Source of the DNA: an uncultured Bacteroidales bacterium
GTDB taxonomy: Bacteria > Bacteroidota > Bacteroidia > Bacteroidales > P3
Length of the DNA: 14,727 nucleotides
Assembly (NCBI GenBank): GCA_937901525.1
Contig: CALDHX010000040.1
Coordinates: 1-14,727, forward strand
Direction: 5' to 3'
Shown here one piece after another: positions 1 to 8,551 of the stretch. A program made the translations under genes and the position numbers. The notes under the pieces were generated by a model that was not told the DNA's origin, did not search any database, and was given only the letters and a program-made list of their open reading frames with translations. Position 1 is the first letter of the stretch. Each line of letters begins with the position of its first letter.

Positions 1-273
1 TTGTGTTTTTTCATTAAGCAGATGAATAAAGCAGGTCTCTATTAGTTTTTCTTTGTTGCAATTGTCTATTATCTCGGAAATTTCGTTTGAAAGTTTGCTT
101 TTGTTTTTTAGGGTTAAAGCAATGATTTTGCAAAGTGAACGTCTTGCAGAGTGATTCTCTATTTTGTCAAAATTTTCTAATAAATCAGATAAAAAATGCA
201 CGGAATAGTTTAGGTTTTCCGTGCATAATTTTTCAAGTTGCCAAGCTTGATGAAAAGAAAGCTTCTCAATCAT
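1..273 (-). CDS. HEAT-like repeat protein, N-terminal part (runs off left edge)
   Basis: An open frame of 91 codons starts at the ATG at 273 and stays open to the window edge, so the C-terminus is missing. The start lies only 4 bases after the stop of the barrel gene, which indicates one transcript and probably translational coupling. The product is all-helical, with Trp, Leu and Cys spaced as in helical repeats (HQAWQLEKLC near the start, then HSARRSLCKIIAL). From memory this resembles small HEAT-like or DNA-alkylation-repeat-like hypothetical proteins of Bacteroidota; I cannot verify that here. No signal peptide is visible, so it is probably cytoplasmic. If the family has about 180 residues, the N-terminus here is somewhat short, and I see no better upstream start. 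Function unknown. Confidence 0.72.
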   Translation of the reverse strand, partial: MIEKLSFHQAWQLEKLCTENLNYSVHFLSDLLENFDKIENHSARRSLCKIIALTLKNKSKLSNEISEIIDNCNKEKLIETCFIHLLNEKTQ

Positions 274-277
274 TTTT

Positions 278-1966
278 TTAGAAAGCGTATTTTGCTCCTC
301 CCATAACGACTATGCGTTGTGAAGGATAGTTGTAGTAGTCAAAATAGCGTTGATAGGCAATATTATTCAATTCAATAAAGAATGAAAGTTTTTGATTGAA
401 GTTGTAATTAGCCCAAAGGTTTACGTCTATCTTGTTTTTTAGCTCTTCAACCTCTCCTTTTGGATTTAAACATTTGACTTTACTTTGGAATGTTGGTACA
501 AGGCTTATGTTGAATTTGTCGTTTGCATTGTAATGAAGTAATAAATTTGCTTTGAAAGTTGGTTTGTACCAAGCGTATTCAAGGTCTGTTGTTGTTATTT
601 TTTGATATAATAGGTTAAGACTTAAATCGAATTTTTTGTTTATTTGATATGCTGCGTCTATTTGTGCGTATATTGTTTTTGTGTCATCATACACTAATGT
701 AAACATATTGTTTAGACCTGCATTTTTATCAAGTGTAAAGAAATAGTCATTATTTATTGTTTTATATCCACCTTTTAAAGAAAGTAGTATGTTGCTTTTT
801 GTAAGGAAATTAACTTTTGCGAAAATATCCATTTGATTGTTGCTTTCTATTTTTGCAAGTGGAGAAAGATATGGATTTTCTATTCTTAATTGATTAAGGG
901 TTGGAAAATCAAAGTTGCTTGTTATTCCTGCTTTGATTTTAATGAAGTTTGCAAGTGTTGGTGTTTCTAAAAAAGCTGTTGGTAATATCATAAATTCTTT
1001 TCTATCTCCAAAGGTAGAAACAAAATCAAGTGCTATGTTTAGATTAAGACTTTTTATTTTTAAGTTGGTGTAAGGTGTTAATGCTAAGCTTCCGATGTTA
1101 TTATCAAATTCTAATGGAAGCATTTCATTGTGAAATAATGCTAAGTCTTTTGGTGTGTATTTGCCGAGGGTTTGTTTGTAATTGAAGTTTAAGCCTATGT
1201 TTTGTTTATCGCTACCTAAGAATTTGAAGTTTTTATGCAAGTCAGCATTTGCTTCAAGATGCGTTTCTTGTCTTCCCCATTTATTAAAGGTATGATTAAT
1301 TGCAAATTTAGCTGAATTGTGAATAGAAGTGTTTTTTCTATAAATGCTTTTGTATCTAAGGAATCCACCTACATTATGATAAGGTGCAACATAAGTTGCT
1401 TTGTCTATATTTGTGCTATCAATGAATCCGTAGAAATATTGTTGTTGATGATTGTAGTTTATGCCGGCATCAATGAAGAATTTATTCCATATTTTTTTTG
1501 CATATAAATCTAAGTCATTGTTTGCAAAGGTTGAGTTGCCGTAATCTTTGATTTGTCCTAATGAAGAGTTGTGTCTGTAATGTGTAGAGTAGATAAAATT
1601 CTTTGAACGTGTTTGTGTGTAGGATAAGTCTAAGAGAGAAGTAAAGTAAGAGCCTACTCCTGCTTTTATGTGTGAGTTATATAGTTTTGTTAATGGCTCT
1701 CCTTTTACTTTTGCTGGTTTTATTTGTTCAAAAACCATTGTTGTAGGGTATTGTTTTGTGGTCTTTTCATATTGAAAAGGAGGTATCTCAAATTTTGTGT
1801 CGAAAGTTTGTGGCTTTTCGTTTATCTTATATGCTTCGTTTACAACTGGATCGAAAATTGTTCTTACTATAACGTCTTCGTTGTAAATACTTTCTTTTTC
1901 TTCTTGTGAAAAAGCTGGGAAACTTATGCCTAATATTAAAAATAGTGTTGTTATATGTTTTCTCAT
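278..1966 (-). CDS. Outer-membrane beta-barrel protein, TonB-receptor-like without plug
   Basis: The 562-residue product begins with a signal peptide (basic MRKH, hydrophobic core, likely cut after AFS at residue 20). Residues 25-100 form a short soluble segment with EDVIVRTIFDPVVNEAYKIN and then GEPLTKLY. From residue 100 to the end the chain alternates polar and hydrophobic or aromatic residues, as in amphipathic beta strands, and it ends in Phe (GGAKYAF), the usual outer-membrane insertion signal. The length is about that of a barrel alone: there is no plug domain, no CarboxypepD-like N-terminal domain and no evident TonB box. Databases often label such proteins TonB-dependent receptors, but active transport is doubtful without a plug. 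The gene starts 11 bases after the TPR gene ends and is followed after 4 bases by the HEAT-like gene, so the three probably act together in the envelope. I recall the barrel/TPR pair as widespread in Bacteroidota; the substrate is unknown. Confidence 0.8.
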   Translation of the reverse strand: MRKHITTLFLILGISFPAFSQEEKESIYNEDVIVRTIFDPVVNEAYKINEKPQTFDTKFEIPPFQYEKTTKQYPTTMVFEQIKPAKVKGEPLTKLYNSHIKAGVGSYFTSLLDLSYTQTRSKNFIYSTHYRHNSSLGQIKDYGNSTFANNDLDLYAKKIWNKFFIDAGINYNHQQQYFYGFIDSTNIDKATYVAPYHNVGGFLRYKSIYRKNTSIHNSAKFAINHTFNKWGRQETHLEANADLHKNFKFLGSDKQNIGLNFNYKQTLGKYTPKDLALFHNEMLPLEFDNNIGSLALTPYTNLKIKSLNLNIALDFVSTFGDRKEFMILPTAFLETPTLANFIKIKAGITSNFDFPTLNQLRIENPYLSPLAKIESNNQMDIFAKVNFLTKSNILLSLKGGYKTINNDYFFTLDKNAGLNNMFTLVYDDTKTIYAQIDAAYQINKKFDLSLNLLYQKITTTDLEYAWYKPTFKANLLLHYNANDKFNISLVPTFQSKVKCLNPKGEVEELKNKIDVNLWANYNFNQKLSFFIELNNIAYQRYFDYYNYPSQRIVVMGGAKYAF

Positions 1967-1977
1967 ATTTGTATTTG

Positions 1978-4900
1978 TTATTTATTTTCTATTGTTATTT
2001 CGTCAACTGCTTCTTTTTGTTCTTGCAATTTTTGTTCTTGCAATTTTTGTTCTTGTGTTTGTTTGTTATTTATTTCATCTAATTTGTCTTGTGCAAGTTT
2101 GATTATTGATTCATCTCCTTCATAGTTTTCTATTATACTTTGTAGGGTTTGTTTTGCTTGGATTTTATTTCCTCTTTGTTTGAAAATGTCTGCCCAAAGT
2201 ATAAATGCTTTTGCTAACCAATATTCACTACTTGGATTGCTTGTGATTTCTAATATTATTTTTTCAGATTCTTCTAAGTTTTTATTGTTGTATTGAATTT
2301 CTGCAAGTGTATATTGTGCTTCTGAGGCATATTCTGTGTTTTTTGCATTGGTTAGTTTCTTAAATTCTTCTATTGCTTGCCCTGAATTAGAGTTTTGTAG
2401 AAGTGATTTTGCTAATAAATATAATGCTTTTTCAGATGTGTTTTCGTCAATCTTTTCAAATGATAGGATTTTGTTCGCAGTAATTATTGTGGAATCAAAT
2501 TTGTTTAAAAGGAAGTAACATTCCATTTCTCCTGATAGGGCTTGTAATTTGTGATTGCTTATTTCTGCTGTTTGTTCAAGTAGGTAATATTCTTCTAATG
2601 CTAAGGTGTAGTTTTTTGCTTCAAAGTTTAGGTTAGCTGCTTTTAGTATTGACTTTTCTGTAAAGGCATTTTTTGGTTTTTTTATAATGTTTTCATACGC
2701 TTTTAAGGCTGCTTCTTTGTCAGATTGTTTGATTAAACAATCTGCTAAGTAGTAATTTGCAGAAACATAGAAGGCGCCTTCTGGATAGTCCTCAATATAT
2801 TTTTTAAAGCCTTTGATTGCTCCTTGGCAATCTCCGTTCATATATTGATTTTCTATTGCTTGATAGCTAATAGAGTCTTGTTCGCTTTTTGAAATTTCCA
2901 TTTCTGGAATTCTTTTAGTGTAAGCAACAAAATCATCTACACGATTTGATTCTACGTATATTGTTTTGATGTTATTTAGTGCAGATTTTGCTTCTTCTGT
3001 GCCTGGATATGTTTCTACAACTCTTTTTAAATAGGTTAAGGCATCTTGTTCTTTTCCCATATTGTAATATATCATACCTATTTTTGCGTATGAGTCTTTT
3101 GCATGTATTGATTGTGAAAAATTAGTTGTTATATCGGTGTATAGTTCAAGTGATTTTGGATATAAATCAAGTGTTAAATAAGAATTTGCTAATTCATATT
3201 TCATGCTCGCTACATAGTTGCTTTTTGGAAATTGTGATAAGGCTGATTCTAAAATAGATATTTTTCTGTCATAATTGCCTAATGCTCCGTATGCCATGCC
3301 TTTTTGGAAACTTGCATAGTCGGCATCTAATTTGTTTTTTGTAATAACGTAATCGTATTCTTTAATTGCATTTTGAAAGTCTTTGTTCATATATAAGCAA
3401 TCTGCATATCTACATTTTGCGTCTATACTCATTGATTCGTTGTCTTTACTTTCGCATTTTTTGAAATAGTCTTTCGCTAAGTTGTATTTCTTTTGTTTAA
3501 ATAAATTGTAACCCATTGTGTAATTTGCGTGAACATAGTATTTGTTAGTTTGAGAATTAGTTGTGTTGAAGAATTTGTTTATATTGTTTATTGATAGGTT
3601 GTATTCGTCGTTTTGGTAATAAATTTCTCCTTTTAAATAATATGCAGTAGCAACATATTCATCGGAATGTGATTGTGAAAGGGATTTGTCAAGGTAGATT
3701 AAGGCTTCGTTTAGTTTGTTTTCATTAAAACATTCAATTGCTCTGTTTAAACATATTTTTTGGTAGACTTGATTGATGACTTTGTTTCTTTGTGTCATTT
3801 GTTCTATCATTTCAATCGCATCTCTGTAATTTTGAGTGTTGCCATATAGTTGTGCAAGGTATTCTTTTGCTTGATTTGTATTTTTAGATTTAGGAAAGAG
3901 TTCAATGTATGTTTGAAATGCTTTGATAGATTCGTTGTATGCTGCATTTGTTTCGTAGGATAATTTAGCATAGTTCAGCAATGCTTTTTCTTTAATTGCT
4001 TTATCAAAATCGTATTTGTAGGATTCTTTAAACATTGACTTTGCTGCGATTTTGTCGTTTAAATATAAATGACAAACTCCTAAGTGATATAATGCGTTTT
4101 GCGATAGGGAATCTTCGTTGCTTGTGGCTTTTTCTAAATATGTTTTTGCTCTTTCGTATTGTTTCTCTTCTAAAAGGGTAAATCCTAAAAGATAATAATC
4201 TTGTGATGTCGCAATGTTTGGTTCTTGTACTGATTTTTCAAGATAAGGTATTGCTTCGCTGTAACGACCAAGCTTATAGTAAGCGTCTCCTAACATTTTA
4301 TTAAGTTCAGAACTGTTTTTAGATTTTGAATTGTTGGAAAGTTCTGAGGCAATTGCTATTAATTCTTCATATTTACTTTCTTTATAGTAGATTTGTGCTA
4401 TATAATAAGGTACAATCTTGCCAAAGTTTTTCTCATTTTTTAATGAAAGAAATTCTTTTAAGGCTTTATTGTATTCTTCTTCTTCATAAAGAATGTGTCC
4501 GTAGAAATAAGTTGCAGCAACAGCGTATTTACTTCTTGCATCTTTTACATTTTTGAAAGATGTCTTCGCGCTACTGTAATCTTTTTGCATAAATTGACAG
4601 TGCCCTCTTTTGTAGTAATATTCATATTTAGTACTTTGAGGTAATGTCTTGATATTGATTTGTGAATAGATACTTTCTGCTTTTTCAAATTGTTGATTCC
4701 TCATATAATGATTCGCTAAAAGAAATTTAGCGTCATTTACTCTGTGGCTTTCTTTGAAAGAATTTATGAAATCAAAGAGAAGTTTATCTGTGTCATTGTT
4801 CATTAGTTCATAAGCACAAGATGCTTGGAAAAAATAAGCCTCTTCCAACGATAAAGTCTCATTTGCTTTATTTTTCTCTATGTAATTTGTGAACTGTTCA

Positions 4901-5049
4901 AAACTTAGAGAGTAGTTTTTGTTATGATAATTCTCAAATGCTTGTTTTAAATCCTCTGTTTTCTTTATATCTGTTTTTTGAGCAAAGAGAACAAAAGGGA
5001 TTAAAAATAAATTTGTTACAATAAATAGCTTTTTAATATTGTTTTTCAT
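1978..5049 (-). CDS. Large periplasmic TPR-repeat protein
   Basis: The 1023-residue product begins with a signal peptide (MKNNIKKLF, hydrophobic core, likely cut after LFA at residue 23). There is no lipobox Cys, so it is probably soluble and periplasmic or peripheral. The rest is a long series of tetratricopeptide-like helical pairs of about 34 residues with the A/Y/L/G/A/Y pattern and Pro near the turns, for example AYYKLGRYSEAIPYLEKSV, QNALYHLGVCHLYLNDKIAA and YYNMGKEQDALTYLKRVV. The middle resembles YbgF/BamD-type sub-repeats with YPG and FPKS turns. The C-terminus is charged and contains a short EQKLQ repeat. It is first in the minus-strand cluster, upstream of the barrel gene, and so could act as its periplasmic partner or scaffold. 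I see no catalytic motif. I found no clear promoter box in the 180 bases upstream. Confidence 0.85.
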   Translation of the reverse strand: MKNNIKKLFIVTNLFLIPFVLFAQKTDIKKTEDLKQAFENYHNKNYSLSFEQFTNYIEKNKANETLSLEEAYFFQASCAYELMNNDTDKLLFDFINSFKESHRVNDAKFLLANHYMRNQQFEKAESIYSQINIKTLPQSTKYEYYYKRGHCQFMQKDYSSAKTSFKNVKDARSKYAVAATYFYGHILYEEEEYNKALKEFLSLKNEKNFGKIVPYYIAQIYYKESKYEELIAIASELSNNSKSKNSSELNKMLGDAYYKLGRYSEAIPYLEKSVQEPNIATSQDYYLLGFTLLEEKQYERAKTYLEKATSNEDSLSQNALYHLGVCHLYLNDKIAAKSMFKESYKYDFDKAIKEKALLNYAKLSYETNAAYNESIKAFQTYIELFPKSKNTNQAKEYLAQLYGNTQNYRDAIEMIEQMTQRNKVINQVYQKICLNRAIECFNENKLNEALIYLDKSLSQSHSDEYVATAYYLKGEIYYQNDEYNLSINNINKFFNTTNSQTNKYYVHANYTMGYNLFKQKKYNLAKDYFKKCESKDNESMSIDAKCRYADCLYMNKDFQNAIKEYDYVITKNKLDADYASFQKGMAYGALGNYDRKISILESALSQFPKSNYVASMKYELANSYLTLDLYPKSLELYTDITTNFSQSIHAKDSYAKIGMIYYNMGKEQDALTYLKRVVETYPGTEEAKSALNNIKTIYVESNRVDDFVAYTKRIPEMEISKSEQDSISYQAIENQYMNGDCQGAIKGFKKYIEDYPEGAFYVSANYYLADCLIKQSDKEAALKAYENIIKKPKNAFTEKSILKAANLNFEAKNYTLALEEYYLLEQTAEISNHKLQALSGEMECYFLLNKFDSTIITANKILSFEKIDENTSEKALYLLAKSLLQNSNSGQAIEEFKKLTNAKNTEYASEAQYTLAEIQYNNKNLEESEKIILEITSNPSSEYWLAKAFILWADIFKQRGNKIQAKQTLQSIIENYEGDESIIKLAQDKLDEINNKQTQEQKLQEQKLQEQKEAVDEITIENK
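2014..2055. repeat. 15-bp tandem repeat near 3' end of the TPR gene
   Basis: The unit TTTTTGTTCTTGCAA (plus strand) occurs twice exactly and a third time in part. It encodes the EQKLQ repeats at residues 1000-1013 of the TPR protein. Because the unit is 15 bases, gain or loss of copies changes tail length without a frameshift. Confidence 0.85.
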
Positions 5050-5226
5050 ATTAATATAATTTTAAGGTACTAAATTACTACAAAAAAATCATATAGAAGT
5101 AATTGTTTGTCTTTTTTTTTAACGTTATAATGTTGAAAAAAGTGTGTTGGTGAATTATTGGTTAAAATAAAACAAAGAAAAATATACACAACTTTTCGTA
5201 AATATTATCGTTATTATAAATATTCG

Positions 5227-5234
5227 TATATTTG
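5227..5234 (+). promoter_or_regulatory. TAnnTTTG -7 box for the rsfS-ftsH-cdsA-psd operon
   Basis: TATATTTG fits the Bacteroidota -7 consensus TAnnTTTG. Transcription would start about 5-8 bases later, near 5240, leaving a leader of about 15 bases before the ATG at 5256. No good TTTG -33 box is present 19 bases upstream. The rest of the 5050-5226 divergent region is very AT-rich, with a near-palindrome AACGTTATAATGTT at 5121-5134 and no gene. Confidence 0.55.
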
Positions 5235-5255
5235 CATAATAATTTAAGAGAGATT

Positions 5256-5627
5256 ATGGGAAAACAGAGAAAAGAAGCAGAGATACTTTCGCAAATAGCA
5301 GTGAAAGGAATACAAGAAAAAAAAGGAAAAAATATTACCATAATAGATTTTGATGGTATAGATGGTTCTTTATTTGAATATTACGTGATTTGCACAGCTA
5401 ATTCTCCTACTCACGTTGATGCAATTACAGATTCAATTGATAGAGAAATAAAACAAGCAACAGGACTTAATCCAAGAAAAGTTGAAGGCTTGCAAAATTG
5501 TCAATGGGTTTTGCTAGATTATTTTGATGTCGTAGTTCACGTTTTCTTAGAAGAAACAAGAGAATTTTACAACATAGAAGCAATGTGGAAGGATGTTAAA
5601 CAAACTCATTTAGAAGATATAGATTAA
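5256..5627 (+). CDS. rsfS: Ribosome silencing factor RsfS (Iojap family)
   Basis: RsfS binds ribosomal protein L14 (uL14) of the 50S subunit and blocks subunit joining, lowering translation in stationary phase or starvation. The 123-residue product has the expected length and family pattern: an N-terminal helix, then IIDFDGIDGSLFEYYVICTANSPTHVDAI, the NPRKVEGLQNCQWVLLDYFDVVVHVF core, and EETREFYNIEAMWKD at the C-terminus. The frame is open further upstream to a TTG at 5232, but that codon lies inside the TATATTTG promoter box, so the ATG at 5256 (preceded by AAGAGAGA) is the more likely start. It is first in the operon, 10 bases ahead of ftsH, an order I know from many Bacteroidota. Confidence 0.93.
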   Translation: MGKQRKEAEILSQIAVKGIQEKKGKNITIIDFDGIDGSLFEYYVICTANSPTHVDAITDSIDREIKQATGLNPRKVEGLQNCQWVLLDYFDVVVHVFLEETREFYNIEAMWKDVKQTHLEDID

Positions 5628-5637
5628 AAGAGAAACT

Positions 5638-7656
5638 ATGGCTCAACAAAACAAACAAAATAAAAAAGTTCCTAAAATAAAATTTAAGATTTATTGGATA
5701 TACTTAGGTTTGCTTGCGATATTGGCATTTATGATGTTTAATGGAGGAGATTCCACTACTTCAAAGGAAATCAATGAGCAAAAACTTAGAAGCGTTTTGG
5801 TTAAAAAGGATTACGAAAAGATAAACGTAGTTAATAAAGAGTTTGCAGAGATTTATATCAAGCAATCACAAATTCAAAACGACACAACCTATAATGACTT
5901 AAAACCAAAAGGTACAATTGGTTCTGCAAACAAGAAATACAATGGATTTTATATATTTAAGTTTGTTGATTACGAAGATTTTCGTGCTATTTTAAAGACA
6001 GTAGAAGATCAATGGATAGCAAAAGATACAGTAGGTGTAGCAACTCAATTGGAAAAACAAAAAATTATTGCGGATAAACGTATTAATGTTGAATCCGAAG
6101 AAAGAAAAAGCTTCTTTGGAGATAATGGATTCTTTATTATCTCTATGCTGGTAATGATTCTTGTTTGGGTTTTATTCTTTAGAATGATGAGAGGTGGTAG
6201 TAGCTCTAACGGTGGCGGAATGGGCGGTGGTATTTTCAATGTTGGAAAGAGTAAAGCTCGTCTTTATGATAAAGATAAAGATATTTCAATTACTTTTGCA
6301 GATGTAGCAGGCTTAGAGGAAGCGAAGGTAGAGGTAAAAGAAATAGTAGATTTCTTGAAATCGCCGACAAAATATACTAACTTAGGAGGCAAAATTCCGA
6401 AAGGAGCATTGTTAGTTGGCCCTCCGGGAACAGGGAAAACGCTTCTTGCAAAAGCAGTCGCAGGAGAAGCAAAAGTTCCTTTCTTTTCTCTTTCAGGATC
6501 TGACTTTGTAGAGATGTTTGTTGGCGTTGGAGCTTCACGAGTTCGCGACTTATTTGAGACTGCAAAGAAAAAAGCTCCATGTATTGTGTTTATAGATGAA
6601 ATAGATGCGATAGGACGAGCAAGAGGTAAGAGTTTATCCTCAGGTTCTAATGATGAAAGAGAAAATACCCTTAATCAATTGCTTACAGAAATGGACGGAT
6701 TTGGTACAAATGCAGGAGTGATAATTCTTGCGGCGACAAACCGAGTAGATATTTTAGATAAAGCTTTACTAAGGGCAGGAAGATTTGACAGACAGATACA
6801 TGTAGATTTGCCAGACTTGCCAGAGCGTAGAGCAATCTTTAAAGTTCATACCTCAAAGTTGAAGTTTGATGAGCAAAATGTAGATTTAGAATTTCTATCG
6901 AAACAAACACCTGGATTTTCTGGTGCAGATATAGCTAATGTCTGCAATGAAGCAGCGTTAATTGCTGCAAGAAAAGACAAAAAGATGATAGATAAACAAG
7001 ATTTCTTAGATGCGGTAGATAGAATCATTGGAGGATTAGAGAAAAAGAACAAAATCATAACACCCAAAGAAAAACGCACAATTGCATATCACGAAGCAGG
7101 ACACGCTTCTGTTAGTTGGTTATTAGAACACGCCAATCCGCTTGTAAAAGTTACCATTGTGCCAAGAGGACAAGCACTTGGAGCAGCATGGTACTTACCA
7201 GAAGAAAGACAAATCACCACAAAGGCTCAACTTTTAGACCAAATGATTTCTTTGCTTGGAGGAAGAGCGGCCGAAGAAATTGTTTTTGGAGAAGTATCCA
7301 CAGGAGCGTTGAACGATTTGGAAAGAGTAACAAAGCAAGCCTATGCAATGGTAGTTTATTATGGCTTAGACAAAGAAATAGGCAATATAAGTTTTTACGA
7401 TTCCTCAGGACAAAGCGAATATGGCTTTCAAAAACCATTCAGTGATAAGACAGCAGAAAAAATAGATGCACAAATACGCACTATGGTTGAAGAAGCATAT
7501 AACAAAGCAAAAACAATCTTGACAGAAAATAGAGAAAAATTAGATGCTTTGGCAACAATACTTGTAGAAAGAGAAGTAATATTCAGAGAAGACGTAGAGA
7601 ATATTTACGGAAAGCGTCCTTGGGACGAAGAAAAAACAGAGAAGCAACAAGCATAA
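5638..7656 (+). CDS. ftsH: ATP-dependent zinc metalloprotease FtsH
   Basis: FtsH is a hexameric inner-membrane AAA+ protease that extracts and degrades misfolded membrane proteins and some regulators. The 672-residue product shows all parts: a first membrane helix at about 18-35, a periplasmic domain at about 38-160, a second membrane helix at about 164-182 and a Gly/Ser-rich linker at 186-198. The AAA domain follows, with Walker A GPPGTGKT (261-268), pore-loop FVG (294-296), Walker B IVFIDEID (316-323) and the arginine-finger region at 366-386. The protease domain carries zinc site HEAGH (485-489) and a likely third ligand Asp560 in ALNDLERVT. The stretch GAAWYLPEERQ after the zinc site is, as I recall it, typical of Bacteroidota FtsH. 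No key residue is missing. It lies 10 bases after rsfS; a hairpin and 75 bases separate it from cdsA. Confidence 0.98.
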   Translation: MAQQNKQNKKVPKIKFKIYWIYLGLLAILAFMMFNGGDSTTSKEINEQKLRSVLVKKDYEKINVVNKEFAEIYIKQSQIQNDTTYNDLKPKGTIGSANKKYNGFYIFKFVDYEDFRAILKTVEDQWIAKDTVGVATQLEKQKIIADKRINVESEERKSFFGDNGFFIISMLVMILVWVLFFRMMRGGSSSNGGGMGGGIFNVGKSKARLYDKDKDISITFADVAGLEEAKVEVKEIVDFLKSPTKYTNLGGKIPKGALLVGPPGTGKTLLAKAVAGEAKVPFFSLSGSDFVEMFVGVGASRVRDLFETAKKKAPCIVFIDEIDAIGRARGKSLSSGSNDERENTLNQLLTEMDGFGTNAGVIILAATNRVDILDKALLRAGRFDRQIHVDLPDLPERRAIFKVHTSKLKFDEQNVDLEFLSKQTPGFSGADIANVCNEAALIAARKDKKMIDKQDFLDAVDRIIGGLEKKNKIITPKEKRTIAYHEAGHASVSWLLEHANPLVKVTIVPRGQALGAAWYLPEERQITTKAQLLDQMISLLGGRAAEEIVFGEVSTGALNDLERVTKQAYAMVVYYGLDKEIGNISFYDSSGQSEYGFQKPFSDKTAEKIDAQIRTMVEEAYNKAKTILTENREKLDALATILVEREVIFREDVENIYGKRPWDEEKTEKQQA

Positions 7657-7675
7657 AAGCAAAATACGTTTTAGA

Positions 7676-7717
7676 AAGAAATAGGAGAGCTTGCAAAGAA
7701 AGCATCTCCTGTTTCTT
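7676..7717 (+). other. Long hairpin between ftsH and cdsA
   Basis: AAGAAA-T-AGGAGA at 7676-7688 pairs with TCTCCT-G-TTTCTT at 7705-7717, and TGC/GCA closes a 7-base loop, with a 3-base bulge (7689-7691) on the 5' side. That gives 15 Watson-Crick pairs and one U-G pair. No U-run follows, so it is not a standard terminator. It could be an RNA-processing or stability element that sets ftsH and cdsA levels apart. The stem ends 14 bases before the cdsA ATG. Confidence 0.7.
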
Positions 7718-7731
7718 AAATAATAAAGAAT

Positions 7732-8544
7732 ATGAACGATTTATTAAAAAGAACTCTCACAGGAGCGGTGTATGTAGCAAGTGTTTTAGCTGCAATTTGT
7801 TTTAATCCCATAATATCTTCCATTTATTTTGGAATTATAGGTCTTATTGCTTTGAGTGAATTTTACAATATCACGAATAAGCATTACCAAAAAGTAAGCA
7901 CAATTCCTGCTTACTTTGCAGCAATATCACTTTACACCACAGTAGCATTATACTCCTTTAATATAGATTGCAAAATACCGCTTTTGATAAGCGTAGCTTT
8001 GTTTGTGGTAATTTTTATTGCTGCTTTATATCAAAAAAACGAAAATCCTTTCACATCTATCGCTTATACAATTTGCGGATTGATTTACATAATTTTGCCA
8101 ATCTCTACAACAAATCTCATAATTCAATATAATTCAGAATTTCAACCCCTTTTACTACTAAGTGTCTTTATATTAGCGTGGTGTAACGATAGTTTCGCCT
8201 ATTTAACAGGTGTAAAATTTGGCAAACATCGCCTTTTTGAAAGACATTCTCCTAAGAAAAGTTGGGAAGGCTTTGTCGGAGGATTTTTATTTACTATAAT
8301 TGCAGGTATTGTAATTTCAAAATTTTCTAATATATTTGCAATTCAGCATTGGATAGTGATTTCAATAATCGTATCCTCTGTTGGAACACTTGGCGACTTA
8401 GTTGAATCAATGTTTAAACGTCAAATGGGAGTGAAAGATAGTGGAAAAATTCTCCCAGGACATGGAGGAATTTTAGATCGTTTTGACATCTTGTTTATAG
8501 TCTTGCCGATAGTGTGGGTTTATTTAGAATTAATTGTAAAATAA
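7732..8544 (+). CDS. cdsA: Phosphatidate cytidylyltransferase (CDP-diacylglycerol synthase)
   Basis: CdsA converts phosphatidic acid and CTP to CDP-diacylglycerol and pyrophosphate, the branch point to all major phospholipids. The 270-residue product is an integral membrane protein with about seven or eight hydrophobic segments. The C-terminal signature is complete at residues 226-252 (SxFKR, four residues, KDSGKILPGHGGILDRFD), with Asp249 and Asp252 in place. The preceding loop at 152-184 carries NDSFAYLTGVKFGK and SPKKSWEGFVGG. The start ATG at 7732 gives a normal short N-terminus. It is third in the operon, 7 bases ahead of psd, which acts two steps later in phosphatidylethanolamine synthesis. 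Confidence 0.96.
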   Translation: MNDLLKRTLTGAVYVASVLAAICFNPIISSIYFGIIGLIALSEFYNITNKHYQKVSTIPAYFAAISLYTTVALYSFNIDCKIPLLISVALFVVIFIAALYQKNENPFTSIAYTICGLIYIILPISTTNLIIQYNSEFQPLLLLSVFILAWCNDSFAYLTGVKFGKHRLFERHSPKKSWEGFVGGFLFTIIAGIVISKFSNIFAIQHWIVISIIVSSVGTLGDLVESMFKRQMGVKDSGKILPGHGGILDRFDILFIVLPIVWVYLELIVK

Positions 8545-8551
8545 CAAAGAT

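Noticed and set aside
5121..5134. Near-palindrome AACGTTATAATGTT in the rsfS/TPR divergent region as an operator
   Set aside because: It is short, AT-rich, imperfect and not placed on a promoter box; chance is likely in such DNA.
7116..7445. 109-residue plus-strand frame inside ftsH
   Set aside because: It is a shadow of the ftsH protease domain, which is intact in its own frame.
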